NCBI GenBank assembly: GCA_964508705.1 | Contig: CAZDUS010000001.1 | Span: 62,001 to 126,000 of the forward strand | DNA: 64,000 bases | Direction of reading: 5' to 3' | Source of the DNA: CAZDUS01 sp964508705 | GTDB taxonomy: Bacteria; Verrucomicrobiota; Kiritimatiellia; CAIKKV01; CAITUY01 | In this document: positions 1-8,725 of the stretch, piece by piece | Layout: each line of letters starts with the position of its first letter | Numbering within the stretch: the stretch's first letter is position 1 | Made by a program: the position numbers and the translations under genes | Notes under the pieces: model-generated | The model's input: only the letters and a program-made list of their open reading frames with translations | What the model was told of the DNA's origin: nothing | Database searches by the model: none

Positions 1-987
1 CGCCACCCAGTGATAGGCAAAATATCGACCCTGCGCGACAACCGCGAGCCCCGCCGCCAACAACATCACCAACCCTCCCACCGCATATCGCTTCCCCTCA
101 ACATCGCGGCTCCGCCAGACGGCGACAATGCCCGTCACCATCAACAACCCTGCCAACCAAGTCCAAGCCCCCGCCCTTTCGACAAAGAAGTAATGAATCC
201 GCCAGCGCTGACCTGCCGCATTGATGGGATTGTCGTCGGCGTATTTCAAAGTATAGGCCGTCATAGCTTCAATCAGGTCATTCAACGCCCCGTGTGTCGC
301 AAACCAAAGCAGGACCGGCAAAGCCACCGCCAGCCCGCCAAGCGAATACCAACCAACCGCCACCACCACGCTTCGACGTTCAGCGGTTTCCCTCCACACC
401 CGCCATGAAAGAAGCGAGGCAATGCCAATGGCGGGAATCAACCCCGGCGTCTTGAACCCAATCGCAACGGCGCTAAGCACTCCCGCCAAGAAAGCCGCGC
501 GCCGCCATGAACGGATCCTCGTCGCCGCCAACCAGCCGAGAAGCAACGTGAACCCCATAAACGACTCGCATTGCGCTGAGCAGATGTAGTCAAAAAGAGT
601 GTAGTACATCAGCACTCCCAGCAGGACCACACCCCCCACCTCTCCACGCCGCCGCTCCGTCCGCCTGGGAATGGATACCGCCACCAATAACGAAACACCA
701 ACCACCGACAGCAAATCAAGCAACCGGATCCACCAGGTCGGAACGCTGAACAACGCGCACCCAATCGCATGAAGCGCAAAAATAAACGGCGGCTTTAGAT
801 CAAACGCATCCCGATAAGGCTGTAACCCTTCGATCCACCAGCGCCCCACATAAAAATGATGCGCCTGGTCCCGGAACAGGGGATACGACAGCGTTGGAAG
901 CGCCAAACCAACCGCCACGAGCAACAGGAGCGCATCCAGTCCGTAACGCCTCCCCCAGCCTGCAAAAGTTGATAATCCTGTTTTCAA
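1..987 (-). CDS. GT39-like multi-spanning membrane glycosyltransferase, N-terminal part (cut by window edge)
   Basis: The minus strand is open from a TTG start at 987 (GAGGAG six bases upstream) to base 1, 329 codons with no stop, so the C-terminus lies outside the window. A first hydrophobic helix at about residues 15-27 is followed by a luminal-type loop with RDQAHHFYVGRWWIEGLQPY and then KPPFIF, which resembles the first loop of ArnT/PMT-type (GT39) transferases that move a sugar from a polyprenyl phosphate. At least seven further hydrophobic segments follow. It is the last of four minus-strand genes with an SGNH protein, an MBOAT acyltransferase and BioC, so cell-surface glycan decoration is a reasonable guess. 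The substrate cannot be read from sequence. Family assignment is moderately sure. Confidence 0.7.
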   Translation of the reverse strand, partial: MKTGLSTFAGWGRRYGLDALLLLVAVGLALPTLSYPLFRDQAHHFYVGRWWIEGLQPYRDAFDLKPPFIFALHAIGCALFSVPTWWIRLLDLLSVVGVSLLVAVSIPRRTERRRGEVGGVVLLGVLMYYTLFDYICSAQCESFMGFTLLLGWLAATRIRSWRRAAFLAGVLSAVAIGFKTPGLIPAIGIASLLSWRVWRETAERRSVVVAVGWYSLGGLAVALPVLLWFATHGALNDLIEAMTAYTLKYADDNPINAAGQRWRIHYFFVERAGAWTWLAGLLMVTGIVAVWRSRDVEGKRYAVGGLVMLLAAGLAVVAQGRYFAYHWVA

Positions 988-1053
988 TCGAAACTCCTCA
1001 ACAACTGAAACCCCGGCCACTCCGGTCGATTCCTTGCACACAAAAGAAATTTC

Positions 1054-1854
1054 CTATTGCCTCTCCAGCACAACGTAGGCCACTTCAAACGTCATCACGG
1101 CACCCTTCGTTGTCAGGTAATGCTGGTCATACCATTCGGCCAAGGCCCTGATCTCCCGCCTCGTCAACGGGGCCTCCCCACGCGAGACATCCCCCCCCGT
1201 GACTCCAGTGTCATGCACATACCGCAGGACAGCCGCTCCCGACGCCTCATAACAGCATTCAGGGGTCTGTTCCAGGTGATGCAGGTGATAACCCGGCAGG
1301 GATTTCACCACGGCTTCAACTTCTCTCAATAGCGGTAACCGCCCCAACGCCTCTTTCTGGGGTGCCACCGCCCTTCTCGCCTCCCTCAGCTCACCCAGCG
1401 TCCCGTCGAGCATAAATCCAACCGAGACATATCCACCCGGCTTGCATAAATTCACCACATGCTTAAACCCCGCATCAAACGGACGCAACCATTGCAGGGA
1501 GCTGCTGCTGATCACCAGATCGAAAGCCTTCTCTCCCGGATAGGCCCCCATATCCCCTTCCTTGAACGTCGCCCTTGAATCCCCGCTAAACACTTCCCGT
1601 GCCTTTTCAACCATCCCCGGTGCTATATCCACTCCCAGTAGTTCAGCCTCCGGCCAACGCTGACGCGCCTTCACCAGCAAACGACCCGGCCCGCAACCCG
1701 CATCAAATACACATCCGGGATTCACCGTGCCGGAAACATTATTGATCACATGCCGCGCCACCCGATCCTGTAACAGGGACGCCTCAAGATAGGTGTCCGC
1801 GGCCGCAGAAAACCGCGCACCAACATTACGCTGATGTTGAATCTCCATTGTCAT
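1054..1854 (-). CDS. bioC: malonyl-ACP O-methyltransferase BioC-like
   Basis: 266-residue class I SAM-dependent methyltransferase. The N-terminus (ARFSAAADTYLEASLLQDRV) is characteristic of BioC, which methylates malonyl-ACP to start pimelate synthesis for biotin. The SAM-binding motif I is VFDAGCGPGRLL (about residues 49-60), the post-I acidic residue is in LLGVDIAPGM, and SSSSLQWL matches the BioC active-site strand. The C-terminal half contains LRYVHDTGV, like the BioC cap region. No other biotin genes are nearby; it sits between the MBOAT gene (18 bases) and the GT39-like gene (66 bases). A related methyltransferase with another substrate cannot be excluded. Confidence 0.75.
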   Translation of the reverse strand: MTMEIQHQRNVGARFSAAADTYLEASLLQDRVARHVINNVSGTVNPGCVFDAGCGPGRLLVKARQRWPEAELLGVDIAPGMVEKAREVFSGDSRATFKEGDMGAYPGEKAFDLVISSSSLQWLRPFDAGFKHVVNLCKPGGYVSVGFMLDGTLGELREARRAVAPQKEALGRLPLLREVEAVVKSLPGYHLHHLEQTPECCYEASGAAVLRYVHDTGVTGGDVSRGEAPLTRREIRALAEWYDQHYLTTKGAVMTFEVAYVVLERQ

Positions 1855-1872
1855 GTCGTGGGGCCCCGTGAA

Positions 1873-3297
1873 TTAAAATTGAAAGTAAACAAAGACACTG
1901 CCTTCTGTCACACCTAATCCGATTATGCCGAAAATCAAGGCCGCATAAGCCAGCGCCCTCATCGGCGCCTTCGCGCCGGCAATTCGGTCAAGCGGCTGCC
2001 ACCAACGGCTGATTGCCTGCAGCGCCCACAAGCCTGCGAGTATGCTCGCACCCGGCGCCGTCACCAGATACTGCGGACTCGTCCATGCATCCGGCGTCAT
2101 AAACCGGCACAGAAGCTCCCACGCCCGTGACACCGAAGGCGAGAAGAACCAAATCATGCCCACAGCGTGGATGGCCATCGTCGCGGCCCACCCAAGGAAC
2201 GCGTACCAGCGACTGTTGAACCACGCCTGTTTCCTTAGCTTCCGCCTCAGGGTTCGGAAATAGATCTGGTAGATCATCATCATGAACCCGTTATGCAATC
2301 CCCAGATCACATAAGTCCAGTTCGCGCCATGCCACAACCCCACCAGTCCCATGGTCGTCAACAAGGCCAACGCCTGATGCGTGAAATTCTTGGGATGCAT
2401 GCCGCCCAGCGGCCTGAACACATAATCCCTGACCCAGGTTGATAACGTCATGTGCCAGCTCTGCCAGAATTCAACAATGCTGGTGGCCGCCAGCGGCAGG
2501 TGAAAGTTCTCCGACAGCCGCACGCCGAACATGGCGGCCGTCCCGCGCGCCATGTCCGTATAGGCCGAAAAGTCATAATAGAACACCGCCACCATGGCCA
2601 GCGACGCAAACAGCAAATCAGGCGCCGTGTGAGGTGTGGTGCTCTGCATGATCGGTTGCGCCACCGCCAGCAGACGGTCAGCCACCACCAGTTTTTTGGC
2701 GAACCCCCAGATCAGCAAACAGAACCCCCGCTCAAACAACTCCCGGTCAAAAGGCCGGAACTGCTTCAACTGCGGCAACAGGTCCCCTGCGCGCTCAATG
2801 GGTCCCGCCACCAATTGCGCGAAGAAGGAAATATAAAGCGCGAAGTTGGTAAAACTTCGTTCAGACGGGATTGTCCGGCGATAGACATCCATCGCATACG
2901 ACATCCCTTGGAACGTATAGAAGGAAATGCCAACCGGCAAAATGACTTCAAAGGCCGACGGCAATGGGGCCGCCCAGGTTCCAAACAGCCCGTGAAGAAC
3001 ATGCAGGCCAAAATTCGCGTACTTGAAATATCCAAGCAGGCCGAGATTGGTCGCCAGACTCAAACACAACGCCAACCGCCTCTGCTTTTGATTCTCCGTC
3101 ACCGCCATCCACCGTCCAGCCCAGTAATCCACACTGGTCGAAAACAGGATCAGGATCGCGTACCAGGGTTTCCAGTAGGCATAAAAGACATAACTGGCCA
3201 CCAATAGAAGCATCACGCGCCCGCGGTTCGGCAGCCAGAAGAAGCATGCCAGGCAAAACAATAGCAATATCGCGAATTCCAGGGATACAAACGTCAT
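1873..3297 (-). CDS. MBOAT-family membrane O-acyltransferase (AlgI-like)
   Basis: 474-residue polytopic membrane protein of the MBOAT family, which moves acyl groups across the membrane onto surface polysaccharides (AlgI, DltB, PatA types). The opening VSLEFAILLLFCLACFFWLP, the SYVFYAYWKPWYAILI segment and VGISFYTFQGMSYAMDVYRR are typical of AlgI-like proteins. The invariant histidine is in GLWHGANWTYVIWGLHNG. Its start overlaps the stop of the upstream SGNH gene by four bases (ATGA type), so the two are probably translationally coupled. This is the usual pairing of an MBOAT acyl exporter with a periplasmic SGNH acetyltransferase. The acceptor glycan is unknown. Confidence 0.88.
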   Translation of the reverse strand: MTFVSLEFAILLLFCLACFFWLPNRGRVMLLLVASYVFYAYWKPWYAILILFSTSVDYWAGRWMAVTENQKQRRLALCLSLATNLGLLGYFKYANFGLHVLHGLFGTWAAPLPSAFEVILPVGISFYTFQGMSYAMDVYRRTIPSERSFTNFALYISFFAQLVAGPIERAGDLLPQLKQFRPFDRELFERGFCLLIWGFAKKLVVADRLLAVAQPIMQSTTPHTAPDLLFASLAMVAVFYYDFSAYTDMARGTAAMFGVRLSENFHLPLAATSIVEFWQSWHMTLSTWVRDYVFRPLGGMHPKNFTHQALALLTTMGLVGLWHGANWTYVIWGLHNGFMMMIYQIYFRTLRRKLRKQAWFNSRWYAFLGWAATMAIHAVGMIWFFSPSVSRAWELLCRFMTPDAWTSPQYLVTAPGASILAGLWALQAISRWWQPLDRIAGAKAPMRALAYAALIFGIIGLGVTEGSVFVYFQF

Positions 3298-4340
3298 GGC
3301 AGCACCCTGTCCAATTTAGCCGCCATCATGCGATGTCCATCCTGGGTAAAATGGGCGATGGCTCTGGCAAAATAGGGCTCCGGGACCTGTTCCGCCCAAT
3401 CCCATGTGGAGACCCCCCGCTTCCGGCATTCCGCCTCAATAACCATCCATTCGGCGGGATCATCCGCTTCGCGGTACCGCTTCTGAATGGGAATATTCAC
3501 CACCTGCACAACCGGCGCCGCCTTGCAAACCACGTCAAGAAACGTCGCCGCCCGCTTCTCATCGCCATCCAACCGCTTCCCCTTCACATCCGGCTTCGTT
3601 GGAAAATCCCGCGGCCGGGCCGGCCCAAACCACGTCATCATGTTATCCAGATCGAAACAGAATCCCCATGGCGTATACCTGCTGATCAAGGCTGCCGGCA
3701 AGGTGCGCGCCCGCCATGCAGGCCACATCGTCCCCGCCGCGATGTTGGCCCAGAGTGGCATATCCGTTATCTCTGCCCGTACCGATTCAGGAATACCTGC
3801 CCGAACATCACGATTCCCAAGAAGATAATACAAATCGGACGACCATTGTTGCAGGGCGTGCGGCGGAAGTTCCCTGACCTCAAAACTATCCGGCATCAAC
3901 ACCACCACAATCGCGGAAGCCTCGATCCGCTTGGCCGCCGCCGCTATCGTGATCATATCCGCATAACGCCACCCCGGAACTGACCAGTTCACCACCCGCG
4001 TCGAACGCCCTACCTCCTGCCGAAGCTCCTGCAGTTGAGCGCTATACGTTTTCTCCGGCGTCACCTCAACGCCCACCCCTTGGGAATTTGACAGCACCAG
4101 AATCAATTCCTCATTAGCGCGCCGTGGTTCCGTTTGCAGCACATAATCCATCCATCCGCGCCCCCGACAGGGATTCCGGAATTCCGAGGAATGCTGTCCC
4201 AGCCAGACCTTCCAGGCCATTGTACATGCACAAGCGCCAACAACCAGCGCCATCGCCAGCCACACCCAGACGGAAATCATCTGGGCCTTGCTCTTAAAGG
4301 CATCCATCGTTGACCGCCATTTATCTCTCAAAATCATCAT
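3294..4340 (-). CDS. SGNH-hydrolase-like partner of the MBOAT acyltransferase
   Basis: 348 residues with one N-terminal membrane anchor (about residues 21-42, ISVWVWLAMALVVGACA) and an exported SGNH-like domain. The nucleophile region reads LILVLSNSQG, with serine in the place of the classic GDS block, and the C-terminal TQDGHRMMAAKL supplies the paired Asp and His of block V. Such anchored SGNH proteins transfer or remove O-acetyl groups together with an MBOAT partner, and the gene overlaps the MBOAT gene by four bases. The ATG at 4340 follows AGG with seven bases spacing; ATG at 4307 is possible but has no ribosome site. Family sure to superfamily level only. Confidence 0.7.
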   Translation of the reverse strand: MMILRDKWRSTMDAFKSKAQMISVWVWLAMALVVGACACTMAWKVWLGQHSSEFRNPCRGRGWMDYVLQTEPRRANEELILVLSNSQGVGVEVTPEKTYSAQLQELRQEVGRSTRVVNWSVPGWRYADMITIAAAAKRIEASAIVVVLMPDSFEVRELPPHALQQWSSDLYYLLGNRDVRAGIPESVRAEITDMPLWANIAAGTMWPAWRARTLPAALISRYTPWGFCFDLDNMMTWFGPARPRDFPTKPDVKGKRLDGDEKRAATFLDVVCKAAPVVQVVNIPIQKRYREADDPAEWMVIEAECRKRGVSTWDWAEQVPEPYFARAIAHFTQDGHRMMAAKLDRVLP

Positions 4341-4598
4341 TCATTTACCTAGGCTGGGCTGGAGAAGAACGCATTCTTCTAGCACGCTGCATCCTTGTCG
4401 GGAAACAAATTTCTCCGAATCCACATGCTGGGGGCGCGGTTACGCCTCACAGGGCCTCGGTCCTATCAAAAGTCATTGACGCCCCCTAGGGCTTTCCCCT
4501 ACCTTTGGCCGCTGTTGTTAGCCAGACAGGAGAGCGAGGTTCGCATTTGACCCATGCGACATAACGCCCTGCGCGGCAACAGGGTATTCTCTTATTCC

Positions 4599-4692
4599 GG
4601 AGAGGTGGCTGAGTGGTCGAAAGCAGCGGTTTGCTAAACCGCCGTACTGGTAACAACCGGTACCGAGGGTTCAAATCCCTCCCTCTCCGCCA
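4599..4692 (+). tRNA. tRNA-Ser (anticodon GCT)
   Basis: Acceptor stem GGAGAGG (4599-4605) pairs with CCTCTCC (4682-4688), discriminator G at 4689 and an encoded CCA at 4690-4692. The anticodon arm GCGGT-TTGCTAA-ACCGC places anticodon GCT at 4633-4635, reading AGC/AGU serine codons. A long variable arm (TACTGGTAACAACCGGTA) marks it as a class II tRNA, as expected for serine. T arm GAGGG-TTCAAAT-CCCTC. Confidence 0.97.
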
Positions 4693-4813
4693 CTTCCACC
4701 CCTGTACAAATTGTCCAACACACCCATTTGCTCGTCAGAACGATACGAATGGATAACGGCAAAGGCCCGCTCCATCAGGCATAAAGATAAGCGAAAAACA
4801 CAAATAAATACGC

Positions 4814-4841
4814 TTGCCAATCCCCTCCTTTCTTATATTAT
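4814..4841 (+). promoter_or_regulatory. sigma70-type promoter for rpsB-tsf
   Basis: TTGCCA at 4814-4819 and TATTAT at 4836-4841 with 16 bases between them. Expected transcription start is near 4848, giving a leader of about 110 bases before the rpsB GTG. Read by eye; no experimental support. Confidence 0.6.
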
Positions 4842-4858
4842 CCGCGCCTTTTAAGAAA

Positions 4859-4936
4859 TCCGGCAAGTGCCGGATAGAAGCGAGTGTCCAACCGGCCTCC
4901 GGTAGGACCAAAGCGGATTGTCCCGCCAAGCGGGAC
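4859..4936 (+). promoter_or_regulatory. rpsB mRNA leader with three consecutive hairpins
   Basis: Three hairpins lie in the untranslated leader. The first is TCCGGC / GCCGGA with loop AAGT (4859-4874). The second has an outer GTCC/GGAC and an inner ACCGG/CCGGT stem separated by one A-A mismatch (4886-4908). The third is GTCCCG / CGGGAC with loop CCAAG (4920-4936), eight bases before the AGGAGG at 4944-4949. In Gammaproteobacteria S2 represses its own operon through the rpsB leader; the structure here is a candidate for the same role but is not a family I can name. Confidence 0.5.
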
Positions 4937-4957
4937 GAATAACAGGAGGAAAGTAAA

Positions 4958-5866
4958 GTGGATACTGCCCAAGTACCGTCGAACATCTCTGTACAGGACC
5001 TGCTAGATGCTGGTCTTCATTTCGGCCATCAGGTCAAGCGTTGGAATCCCAAAATGAAGCCGTTTGTCTTCGACAAGCGCAACGGGATTCATATCATCGA
5101 CCTGACCAAGAGCCTCGAACAACTGGAAAAAGCCATGCAATTCGCGCTGGAAACAGCCGGACGCGGCAAGCCGATCCTTTTCGTCGGCACCAAGAAACAG
5201 GCCCAGCAGGTCACCAAGGAAATCGCAACGTCCTGCGGCCAGCCCTACATCAATACCCGCTGGCTCGGCGGTACCCTTACCAACAGCCAGACCATCCAGA
5301 AGCGTATCAAGTACCTGAAGCAACTGGAGAAGATGGAATCCGGCGGCGATTTCGAAAAAATGCCGAAAAAGGAAGTTTCCGTCCTGCGGCACGAACTCGA
5401 GAAACTGCGCAAGAACCTCAGCGGTATCGCGGAAATGAAGGAAACCCCCGGCGCCCTGTTTGTGGTGGACGTCGCCCGCGAAGCCATCGCCGTGCAGGAA
5501 GCCAACCGCCTTCACATCCCGATCATCGCCATCGTGGATACCAACTGCGATCCCGACGTGATCGATTACCCGATCCCCGGCAACGATGACGCCATCCGCG
5601 GCATCAAGTTGATCGCCACCGCATTGTCAAAAGCCATTCAGCAGGGCGTGGCCGACTATTCCAAGATCGCCGCCGAGGAAAACCGCAAGCGCGAGGCCAA
5701 TCAGGCGGCTTCAGGCGCCAACAACGCCAGGCCCGCCGCCAAGCGCCGCGCGACAACCGGGTTGCGCCGCCCCGTCAGACAGAAAAGGGAGCCAACCGCC
5801 AATAGCGACAAACCAGCTCCGGAAGCAGCACCAGCCGCCAAGCCGGAAGTCGTTCCCGAAGCCTGA
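4958..5866 (+). CDS. rpsB: 30S ribosomal protein S2
   Basis: 302 residues. The core is clearly S2: LLDAGLHFGHQVKRWNPKM, FVGTKKQAQ, RWLGGTLTN, the FVVDVAREAIAVQEA and PIIAIVDTNCDPD strands. It belongs to the small ribosomal subunit, is required for S1 docking, and is followed by tsf as in most bacteria. The start is GTG at 4958 because AGGAGG (4944-4949) sits eight bases upstream and the encoded N-terminus reaches the conserved VSVQDLL-like position. The last roughly 60 residues, rich in Ala, Pro, Lys and Arg (NNARPAAKRRATTGLRRPVR), extend beyond the usual end of S2 and look disordered and basic. Confidence 0.97.
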   Translation: MDTAQVPSNISVQDLLDAGLHFGHQVKRWNPKMKPFVFDKRNGIHIIDLTKSLEQLEKAMQFALETAGRGKPILFVGTKKQAQQVTKEIATSCGQPYINTRWLGGTLTNSQTIQKRIKYLKQLEKMESGGDFEKMPKKEVSVLRHELEKLRKNLSGIAEMKETPGALFVVDVAREAIAVQEANRLHIPIIAIVDTNCDPDVIDYPIPGNDDAIRGIKLIATALSKAIQQGVADYSKIAAEENRKREANQAASGANNARPAAKRRATTGLRRPVRQKREPTANSDKPAPEAAPAAKPEVVPEA

Positions 5867-5937
5867 ATCCAACAAGCATAACAACCGGGCTGGCTAGCGC
5901 ATACACTTCCAGCCCGTATCAACAGGAGAACATCACA

Positions 5938-6774
5938 ATGGCAGAAATTACAGCCTCAATGGTCCAAGAATTACGGGAAGCAACCAATGTCGGCATGATG
6001 GAATGCAAGCGCGCGCTCGTCGAAGCCAATGGCGACAAGGATGCCGCCATCCGCCTGCTCCGCGAACGGGGTGTCGCTATCGCCGCCAAGAAGGCGTCCC
6101 GCGCCGCCAATCAGGGACTCATCGTCGCCGCCAACCAGAACGGCAAGATCGGCACCCTGATTGAAATCAATTGCGAAACCGACTTCGTCGCCAAGAATGA
6201 AAGTTTCCAGAAGTTTGCCAAGGGACTCGCCGAACAGGCCCTTGCCATGGAAAACAACACCATCACCGAGAAAACCAAGGATATCATGGCCGCGAAGGTG
6301 GCCGAAATCGGCGAGAACCTCATTGCCAAGCGCAATGTACGCTACACCATCCAAGGCGCCGGTCTGGTGGCAACCTACATCCATCTGAATGGAAAGCTTG
6401 GCGTCATGATCGAACTCGGGGCAGGCAAGGAAGCCTCCGCCGCCAGTCCCGTCATGCAGGAAGTCGCCAAGGACTTGACGCTCCACATCGCCGCCTGCGG
6501 TCCGAAATATCTCGTCCGCACCGACGTCCCAGCCGATGTCCTGGCCGCTGAACGTGAAATTTACGCCAAGCAGGTCACCGACAAGCCGGCAAACATCGTC
6601 GAGAAAATCGTCGATGGAAAAATCGGCAAGTTTTACTCGCAGGTCTGCCTCGTTGAGCAGGGGTTCGTCAAGGATCCCGATGTCTCCATCACCAAATTGC
6701 TCGAAGCCAAGGGCAAGGAAGTGGGCGACACGCTGACCATTCGCCGCTTTGTGCGCTGGCAGTTGGGAGAATAA
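5938..6774 (+). CDS. tsf: translation elongation factor Ts
   Basis: 278 residues, normal length for bacterial EF-Ts, the nucleotide exchange factor for EF-Tu. The N-terminal module has VQELREATNVGMMECKRAL and the conserved LRERG; the core has INCETDFVAKNESFQ, both diagnostic. The C-terminus ends ...RRFVRWQLGE, close to the family end. ATG at 5938 follows AGGAGA (spacing 7-8). It lies 71 bases after rpsB with no terminator between, so the two form one transcript that ends at the terminator at 6799-6828. Confidence 0.98.
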   Translation: MAEITASMVQELREATNVGMMECKRALVEANGDKDAAIRLLRERGVAIAAKKASRAANQGLIVAANQNGKIGTLIEINCETDFVAKNESFQKFAKGLAEQALAMENNTITEKTKDIMAAKVAEIGENLIAKRNVRYTIQGAGLVATYIHLNGKLGVMIELGAGKEASAASPVMQEVAKDLTLHIAACGPKYLVRTDVPADVLAAEREIYAKQVTDKPANIVEKIVDGKIGKFYSQVCLVEQGFVKDPDVSITKLLEAKGKEVGDTLTIRRFVRWQLGE

Positions 6775-6798
6775 CTCCCGCGACTTTTCATGTCGTCA

Positions 6799-6828
6799 AC
6801 GGACAGGGTTTTCCCTGTCCGTTTTTTT
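6799..6828 (+). terminator. Rho-independent terminator of rpsB-tsf
   Basis: Perfect ten-base-pair stem ACGGACAGGG / CCCTGTCCGT with a TTTT loop, directly followed by a run of T. It starts 25 bases after the tsf stop codon. Confidence 0.95.
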
Positions 6829-6839
6829 GTGCCTTGATC

Positions 6840-7021
6840 CTCGCCCACGGGCGCATCTGTGATTTGGTGCAGGCCTCGGCATCTCAACAAAAAACTATTG
6901 GAACATATAGCCCTTGCCGCAACCAATCTACTCTTCAGGTAGGGCGACCTCTCCGAGGGAGCCGTCCCCCAACAAGGTTTGAAGCTTGTGCGCACCTAAT
7001 CGCAGATGCGCCCCTCGCCCA
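6840..7021. mobile_element. MITE-like non-autonomous element with 15-bp inverted ends and 8-bp target duplication
   Basis: GGGCGCATCTGTGAT (6849-6863) and ATCGCAGATGCGCCC (6999-7013) are inverted copies with 14 of 15 matching. The 8-base word CTCGCCCA directly flanks them at 6840-6847 and 7014-7021, as a target-site duplication would. The inside, about 135 bases, encodes nothing recognisable and carries an imperfect hairpin at 6943-6963. The element sits just behind the tsf terminator. I cannot name a parent insertion sequence. Confidence 0.6.
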
Positions 7022-7104
7022 TTCTACTTCCACATAGTACTGGCTTTTTACGAAAGAGCGTCGTAACGTTACGGCGTCTGCAAGAAGTTAAAAGGCTTTA
7101 TCCC

Positions 7105-7974
7105 ATGGCTACGGACGACATCAATCAAAGGGAGCAAATCGAAAACCAGGTCTGGAGCGCCATCGCGGCGTTTGAGCAGATTGTGGAGACCATCCCGAAC
7201 GACCGGGTCTCGCTCGAAGCCCTATCCCACGCCTATGAACAAGTGGGCGACATCGCCCGCTCACGCGACTATCTCGTCAAATTGGTCAACGTCGTTATAG
7301 CCGAAAATGACCTGGCCGCCGCCGAACTCCTGCGCGAACGTACAGCTCAACACACCGCCGACCCGGCCATTCAAAAAGCCGATGAACAGCTTGAAGCCTT
7401 GCTGGCTTCCGGAAAACCGGTCCGGGAATTCGAAATTTCCCCCGAGCAAACCGCCGAAACACAAAAACACGATGACACCGAACAGCGCAGCGCCCATGTG
7501 GCCGCGGAACTGGCTTTCGCCTGGAACCTGTTTGAAGCCAAACAACTGAATCAGGAAGAGTACGCCCAGGTCGCCCAGGACTTAAGCGAACTTTCAGGCA
7601 GCCAAACACCCGTCACCTTGTCCGTCCTTCATGTTCTGCACGACAGGGCCAACCGCAACATTGACAGCATCCTGACCTACATCGCCAAGGATTCCGGCAT
7701 CCCCATCATTCCCCTTTCACTCTTCGACGTACAGCATTACCCCTTCGAACTACTGCCTTATAAATTCATCGTTCGTTTCGGGACCATGGTATTCGACTTG
7801 ATGGGCAGGGACGCGCTGGTGGTGATTCTAAATCCCTATAACAAAATCCTGAGAACCAAAGTGGAGCAGTTGGTCGGCAAACAGTGCCACTTCTTCCTGA
7901 CCACGCCGGGTGACTTCGATGCCACGATTGAGAAACTGACTAAACCGGAACCAAGCGCTCAAGCGGCCAAATAA
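7105..7974 (+). CDS. TPR-like protein with C-terminal GspE/PilB N-domain (MshEN-like)
   Basis: 289 residues from ATG 7105. An earlier in-frame ATG at 7006 is rejected because it lies inside the inverted end of the MITE-like element. Residues about 15-80 look like paired helices (ALSHAYEQVGDIARSRDYLVKL). The C-terminal part (SGIPIIPLSLFDVQHYPFEL, then VVILNPYNKILRTKVEQLVG) resembles the N-terminal domain of type II secretion / type IV pilus ATPases, but no ATPase domain follows. An isolated copy could be a cyclic-di-GMP or partner-binding module; that is inference. It converges on the GspB-like gene with a six-base gap. Confidence 0.6.
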   Translation: MATDDINQREQIENQVWSAIAAFEQIVETIPNDRVSLEALSHAYEQVGDIARSRDYLVKLVNVVIAENDLAAAELLRERTAQHTADPAIQKADEQLEALLASGKPVREFEISPEQTAETQKHDDTEQRSAHVAAELAFAWNLFEAKQLNQEEYAQVAQDLSELSGSQTPVTLSVLHVLHDRANRNIDSILTYIAKDSGIPIIPLSLFDVQHYPFELLPYKFIVRFGTMVFDLMGRDALVVILNPYNKILRTKVEQLVGKQCHFFLTTPGDFDATIEKLTKPEPSAQAAK

Positions 7975-7980
7975 TTGCCG

Positions 7981-8700
7981 TTAGTCCGTGGAGCCGCCAA
8001 CCGCCAGCGTGCGAACCTCTCCCTCGTAGCTTAACTGCACACCTTGTCGGTCAATCGCCTCTACCCTGACACCCTCTATCATTGCGCCAGTCGACACCAT
8101 CTGCCCGTTGATAATGGCTGCGCTTTTGCTCCCGCGTGATGCTCCAATCAAACCCGTGACCGTCAATTTTGGCCACACCACCACAACAACCTTTTGCACC
8201 ACTTTCGCAGGCTCTGCTACCACTGCCACAGAAGTTGCTGATGCGTTGCCAATCACAACCGGCGCCTCAATTGCCACTGGAGTCGCCGCTGGCGTTACTG
8301 GGGCGGAAATTACCACAGGCGCCTTCACTTCAACCGGTGCCGACGTTGCAACCTTGGTCTCAACGCTTGCCGCTGCAACTTCAGCCATAACCGCTGGTTT
8401 TGCTTTCTCCACCACCGGCGCCTTTGTCACCTCGTTCTTCTTGGAATTAAAGCCATACATCAACAACCAGACTATCCCCGCCACCACAACAACTCCAACC
8501 ACCACGGCAATAATCAACACAGGGACCGCTTTTCGAACCGGGGCGGGATCCTCTTGCTCTTCTTCCTGCTCTTCCTGCGCTGGCATCGGTAAGGGAGGTG
8601 GCGGCACATTGGCATTGGGTGGAACCTGAATCGTTAATCCGCCGCGCGCCTTTTCAGTCTCTTCACGCTGTTTTCTTAATGCTTCTTCTATCAAACTCAC
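7981..8700 (-). CDS. GspB-like general secretion accessory protein
   Basis: 239 residues. The opening MSLIEEALRKQREETEKARG is the short cytoplasmic N-terminus typical of GspB-like proteins. One membrane helix follows at about 58-83 (VPVLIIAVVVGVVVVAGIVW), then a long low-complexity Ala/Val/Pro stretch. The C-terminal domain (LTVTGLIGASRGSKSAAIING ... GVQLSYEGEVRTL) matches the periplasmic GspB/PulB fold that binds the secretin or GspA. It is 25 bases downstream of the TPR gene on the same strand, and no other secretion genes are in view. Confidence 0.7.
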   Translation of the reverse strand: MSLIEEALRKQREETEKARGGLTIQVPPNANVPPPPLPMPAQEEQEEEQEDPAPVRKAVPVLIIAVVVGVVVVAGIVWLLMYGFNSKKNEVTKAPVVEKAKPAVMAEVAAASVETKVATSAPVEVKAPVVISAPVTPAATPVAIEAPVVIGNASATSVAVVAEPAKVVQKVVVVVWPKLTVTGLIGASRGSKSAAIINGQMVSTGAMIEGVRVEAIDRQGVQLSYEGEVRTLAVGGSTD

Positions 8701-8725
8701 GGCGCCCTCACTTTCCGATCAGTAA

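Noticed and set aside
2452..3207. Long plus-strand frame opposite the MBOAT gene
   Set aside because: Antisense shadow; rich in His, Arg, Gln and Pro with no membrane helix, whereas the minus strand gives a standard MBOAT protein.
7006..7104. An upstream ATG for the GspE-N-like gene
   Set aside because: It lies within the inverted end of the MITE-like element, and the extra 33 residues are unlike the family.
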